From contig PCSG01000444.1 in NCBI GenBank assembly GCA_002772195.1, positions 549-8,539 of the forward strand: a stretch of 7,991 nucleotides of DNA, in the 5' to 3' direction. A program made the position numbers and the translations under genes. The stretch comes from Desulfobacterales bacterium CG23_combo_of_CG06-09_8_20_14_all_51_8 (lineage in GTDB: Bacteria > Desulfobacterota > Desulfobacteria > Desulfobacterales > Desulfosalsimonadaceae). Positions 5,826-7,991 of the stretch are shown piece after piece; positions within the stretch are counted from its first letter, which is position 1; each line of letters starts with the position of its first letter. A model generated the notes under the pieces. The model saw only the letters and a list, made by a program, of their open reading frames with translations. It had not been told where the DNA came from and ran no database searches.

Positions 5826-7610
5826 TTAAAACGCTCCCTCCGGCATCTCTTCGATCTCCCGGCCTTTTCGCAAGCATGATTGAATCCTGGCCAGGGTATG
5901 CGGCAATGTCATATCCGCATACCAGGTGGCCTGCAAAATTTTGCCCGTGTAGAAATGGGTTTTCCCCTTCTGTTTTGAAAGGCGGTGGGAGATGACGGCC
6001 ATGTCCAGAAGCCGCCAGACCATGATCAGCTCGGCAAAACACATCAGGGCCGGCCAGGTGCCTGCCCCCCAGTGAACAGGGTCTGTTTTCCGGAGTTCGT
6101 TCATCCCGATAACCATCCGGAAGACCTCATTGAAGGTTTTTTCCAGGCATTGAATGGACTTTCCCAGGGCCGGATGAGAGCGATGTTTTTTGCAAAAGGT
6201 TTCGATTTCCTGGGTAAACGCCTGAAACGGGGCGCCGCCGTCCATGGTCATTTTCCGGCCCATGAGATCCAGGGACTGGATGCCGTTGGTCCCTTCATAG
6301 AGGGACATGATTTTCACGTCCCGCAGATACTGCTCTAAAGGAAAATCCTTGCAATACCCATATCCCCCCAGGCACTGGATGGCGGTTTCGCAGACCCTGA
6401 ATCCAATGTCCGAGCAGAAGGCCTTGAGGATGGGGGTCGTAAAATCAACCAGATGCCGGTAATGATTTTTTTCATCCCCGTCCGCCAACTCAAGAGAGAG
6501 ATCCACCCAGAACGCGGCAGTATAAATCATGGAGCGCATGCCGTCCACGGAAGCCTTCATCCACAGTAGCATCCGCCGGATGTCTGGATGGGTGATGATG
6601 GGCACGTCGGTTTTTTCAGCGCCTGCGATATCCTTTCCCTGAATCCGGGTTCGGGCATAGGCCAGGGCGTTGAGATACGCGGTGCCGGCGATGGCCATGC
6701 CGCTGACCCCGGTGTTGATCCGGGCCGCGTTCATCATCTGAAACATATGGGCCAGCCCCATGTTTTCCTGGCCGCAGAGGTAGCCGATGCAATCGTCTTT
6801 TGCGCCGAATTTCAGGGCGCAGGTGGGAGAAGCGTGGAGGCCGAGTTTTTTTTCAATGGAGACGCAACGCACATCGTTTCCCGGGCCCAGGCTCCCGTCG
6901 TCATTGACACGGATTTTCGGCACAATGAACAGGGAAATCCCCCGGACGCCTTCGGGCGCGCCGTCAATCCGGGCCGGCACCAGATGGATGATGTTTTCCG
7001 TGAGATCATGATCCCCCCAGGAGATAAATATTTTGGTTCCCTGGATTTTAAAATGATCGCCGCAGCGTGCGGCGGTTGTTTTTATTGCGGCCAGATTGGA
7101 GCCGGCATCTGGTTCGGTGAGGCACATGGTGCCGGTCCAGTCGCCGCCGTAGCAGCGGGGCACGAATTTTTTCTTGAGCCCGTCGGCGGCGAAGGTTTCA
7201 ATCAAATGCGCGGCCCCGTGGGTGAGGCTCGGGGCCATGTTAAAGGACTGGCAGGCCCCGTACATGAGATCGTTTACCACAATCCGCATCATGTGGGGAA
7301 AGCCCTGGCCCCCGTATTCCGGGTCCCTGGCCGCGGCGATCCAGCCATCCGCCGCATACTGCCGATAAGCCTCCTTAAATTCCGGCGGACAGTAAACCCG
7401 GCCATCCTTGAATTCCACCCCATGGGATTCACCGATCGCCTGGAGCGGGTCCACCACTTTTTTCGCAAACGCGGCTGCTTCGGTGACCGCGAGATCCAGT
7501 GCCTTGGCATTCAGCCCGTGGTAGCGGTGCAGGGCGCACAGGGAACCATAGTTGAGTTGGTCGTTTAGAATAAACAGGATGTCTTTTACGTTGACTTTAA
7601 AATGGGGCAT
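5826..7610 (-). CDS. Long-form acyl-CoA dehydrogenase (DmdC/FadE-like, 594 aa)
   Basis: A 594-residue acyl-CoA dehydrogenase of the long class, about 200 residues larger than the standard enzyme. It introduces the alpha,beta double bond into an acyl-CoA, with FAD as cofactor and ETF as the likely acceptor. The N-terminal HFKVNVKDILFILNDQL is the short helical extension typical of this class. A standard ACAD core follows, with DPEYGGQG, the motif LTEPDAGS (164-171), and CLGGYGYCKDFPLEQYLRD before the catalytic Glu439 in LYEGTNGIQ. About 145 residues follow as the C-terminal extension domain. This class includes 3-methylmercaptopropionyl-CoA and long-chain acyl-CoA dehydrogenases, so the substrate is not decidable from sequence. 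The ATG at 7610 fits the family N-terminus but has only a weak GGGAA ribosome site. The stop is one base from the thiolase start, and GAGGGAG near the end of this gene would have served that thiolase. Confidence 0.93.
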   Translation of the reverse strand: MPHFKVNVKDILFILNDQLNYGSLCALHRYHGLNAKALDLAVTEAAAFAKKVVDPLQAIGESHGVEFKDGRVYCPPEFKEAYRQYAADGWIAAARDPEYGGQGFPHMMRIVVNDLMYGACQSFNMAPSLTHGAAHLIETFAADGLKKKFVPRCYGGDWTGTMCLTEPDAGSNLAAIKTTAARCGDHFKIQGTKIFISWGDHDLTENIIHLVPARIDGAPEGVRGISLFIVPKIRVNDDGSLGPGNDVRCVSIEKKLGLHASPTCALKFGAKDDCIGYLCGQENMGLAHMFQMMNAARINTGVSGMAIAGTAYLNALAYARTRIQGKDIAGAEKTDVPIITHPDIRRMLLWMKASVDGMRSMIYTAAFWVDLSLELADGDEKNHYRHLVDFTTPILKAFCSDIGFRVCETAIQCLGGYGYCKDFPLEQYLRDVKIMSLYEGTNGIQSLDLMGRKMTMDGGAPFQAFTQEIETFCKKHRSHPALGKSIQCLEKTFNEVFRMVIGMNELRKTDPVHWGAGTWPALMCFAELIMVWRLLDMAVISHRLSKQKGKTHFYTGKILQATWYADMTLPHTLARIQSCLRKGREIEEMPEGAF

Positions 7611-7652
7611 GGCGGTTCCCGTAAATTTGTATGAGTACAGAAAAAAAGTTTG

Positions 7653-7794
7653 AAGTGACTAAAGTGATCTAAAGTGCCTAAAGTTAAGGACTGCGCGCAA
7701 AGCGCAATCATTTTTTCTGATATAAAAATGATAATGCCGGAGGCATTTACCGCAACTTTAGATCACTTTAAACTTTAGTCACTTTAGGCACTTA
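7653..7794. repeat. Composite inverted-repeat element of AAAGTG-type modules
   Basis: The spacer between two catabolic genes carries short modules built on AAAGTG..CT. The left arm has three in a row: AAGTGACT, AAAGTGATCT and AAAGTGCCT (7653-7679). The right arm (7754-7794) carries each of them inverted. Perfect matches are 7660-7675 with 7755-7770 (16 bp), 7653-7665 with 7772-7784 (13 bp) and 7672-7684 with 7781-7793 (13 bp). The order is permuted: from the outside inward the left arm reads GAC, GATC, GCC and the right arm GCC, GAC, GATC. The arms can still pair over the GAC and GATC modules with a 7-base bulge. The sequence is much more AT-rich than the flanking genes. I infer a dispersed intergenic repeat or MITE-like element; there is no transposase and no clear target-site duplication. 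Confidence 0.8.
7692..7747. repeat. Three consecutive hairpins in the core of the repeat element
   Basis: Between the outer arms lie three perfect inverted repeats with almost no spacing. TGCGC/GCGCA at 7692-7706 has a 5-base loop. ATCATTTTT/AAAAATGAT at 7707-7732 has a 9-bp stem and an 8-base loop. AATGCC/GGCATT at 7733-7747 has a 6-bp stem and a 3-base loop. Together with the outer arms they would form a multi-branched structure in RNA or single-stranded DNA. No stem is followed by the U-tract of a normal intrinsic terminator, although transcription through the structure could still be attenuated. Confidence 0.75.
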
Positions 7795-7801
7795 TCTTTG
7801 C

Positions 7802-7991
7802 TTAACCCTTTTCGCCGGTCCGGTAATCATACCATCCCCTGCCGGTTTTCCGGCCCAGGTGCCCGGCTTTGACCTTGCGCCTCAGGAGCAGGGGCGGATA
7901 CCAGCGGGGATCGCCGGTTTCCTGGTACATGGCCATGAGGGCTCCATAGGTGACATCCAGCCCCACCATGTCGCCGGTTTCGAAAATCCCC
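7802..7991 (-). CDS. 3-hydroxyacyl-CoA dehydrogenase, C-terminal end (runs off right edge)
   Basis: The minus strand from the right edge to TAA at 7804-7802 encodes 62 residues matching the end of the NAD-dependent 3-hydroxybutyryl-CoA dehydrogenase family. It starts GIFETGDMVGLDV, continues with a MYQETGDPRWYPP segment, and ends with RRKVKAGHLGRKTGRGWYDY, the conserved tail of the C-terminal helical domain. The enzyme oxidises L-3-hydroxyacyl-CoA to 3-ketoacyl-CoA in beta-oxidation. The Rossmann domain and catalytic His lie outside the window, so chain-length preference and intactness cannot be judged. It is upstream of the long acyl-CoA dehydrogenase on the same strand, separated by 191 bp filled largely by the repeat element, so co-transcription is plausible but not assured. 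Confidence 0.93.
   Translation of the reverse strand, partial: GIFETGDMVGLDVTYGALMAMYQETGDPRWYPPLLLRRKVKAGHLGRKTGRGWYDYRTGEKG

Noticed and set aside
6588..7568. 326-codon plus-strand frame inside the long acyl-CoA dehydrogenase gene.
   Set aside because: It is a shadow frame caused by GC-rich codon bias. The composition is abnormal (Gly, His, Val rich), and the opposite strand encodes a well-conserved enzyme.
7626..7654. Minus-strand promoter TTCAAA, 17 bp, TACAAA in front of the long acyl-CoA dehydrogenase.
   Set aside because: Both hexamers match only 4 of 6, and the start would leave a leader of about 9 nt before ATG 7610. Too weak to call.

Overview
The window looks like a chromosomal segment from an anaerobic Desulfobacterota bacterium, most likely a Desulfobacteraceae/Desulfosarcina-like sulfate reducer. 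The main support is a glutaryl-CoA dehydrogenase that closely resembles, from memory, the Desulfococcus multivorans enzyme. A BadH-type dehydrogenase next to it and a moderately GC-rich coding style agree. The taxonomic call is inference, because no database search was possible.

Layout. (1) Bases 1-794, minus strand: N-terminal half of the DNA-repair ATPase RecN, running off the left edge. (2) 795-1015: a divergent control region with a near-consensus sigma70-type promoter facing recN and a -10 element that is almost symmetric on both strands. (3) 1016-3363, plus strand: an alpha/beta hydrolase, a directly abutting single-pass membrane protein of unknown function, a possible 20-codon leader ORF, and a secreted DUF2780-like protein. 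(4) 3375-7991, minus strand: a catabolic acyl-CoA cluster. In transcription order it holds the C-terminus of a 3-hydroxyacyl-CoA dehydrogenase, a 190-bp spacer with an elaborate repeat/hairpin element, a long (594 aa) acyl-CoA dehydrogenase, a decayed thiolase, a BadH-like short-chain dehydrogenase and a glutaryl-CoA dehydrogenase. The plus and minus blocks converge at about 3364-3374 with only 11 bp between stop codons.

How the genes fit together. The minus-strand block resembles a beta-oxidation module for alicyclic or dicarboxylic acyl-CoAs, such as those in cyclohexanecarboxylate/benzoyl-CoA-type degradation. It has dehydrogenation (two ACADs), hydroxyacyl oxidation (Hbd, BadH-like SDR) and thiolysis (thiolase), with glutaryl-CoA as a late intermediate. 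The glutaryl-CoA dehydrogenase carries Val before the catalytic Glu, the hallmark of the non-decarboxylating, glutaconyl-CoA-forming type. The thiolase is broken by a nonsense codon, a large internal deletion and loss of its C-terminus, so thiolysis must come from elsewhere or the pathway is decaying.

The most unusual structures are the 7653-7794 repeat element, whose modules recur inverted but in permuted order, and the thiolase remnant. I found no CRISPR array, tRNA, rRNA, transposase or convincing intrinsic terminator.
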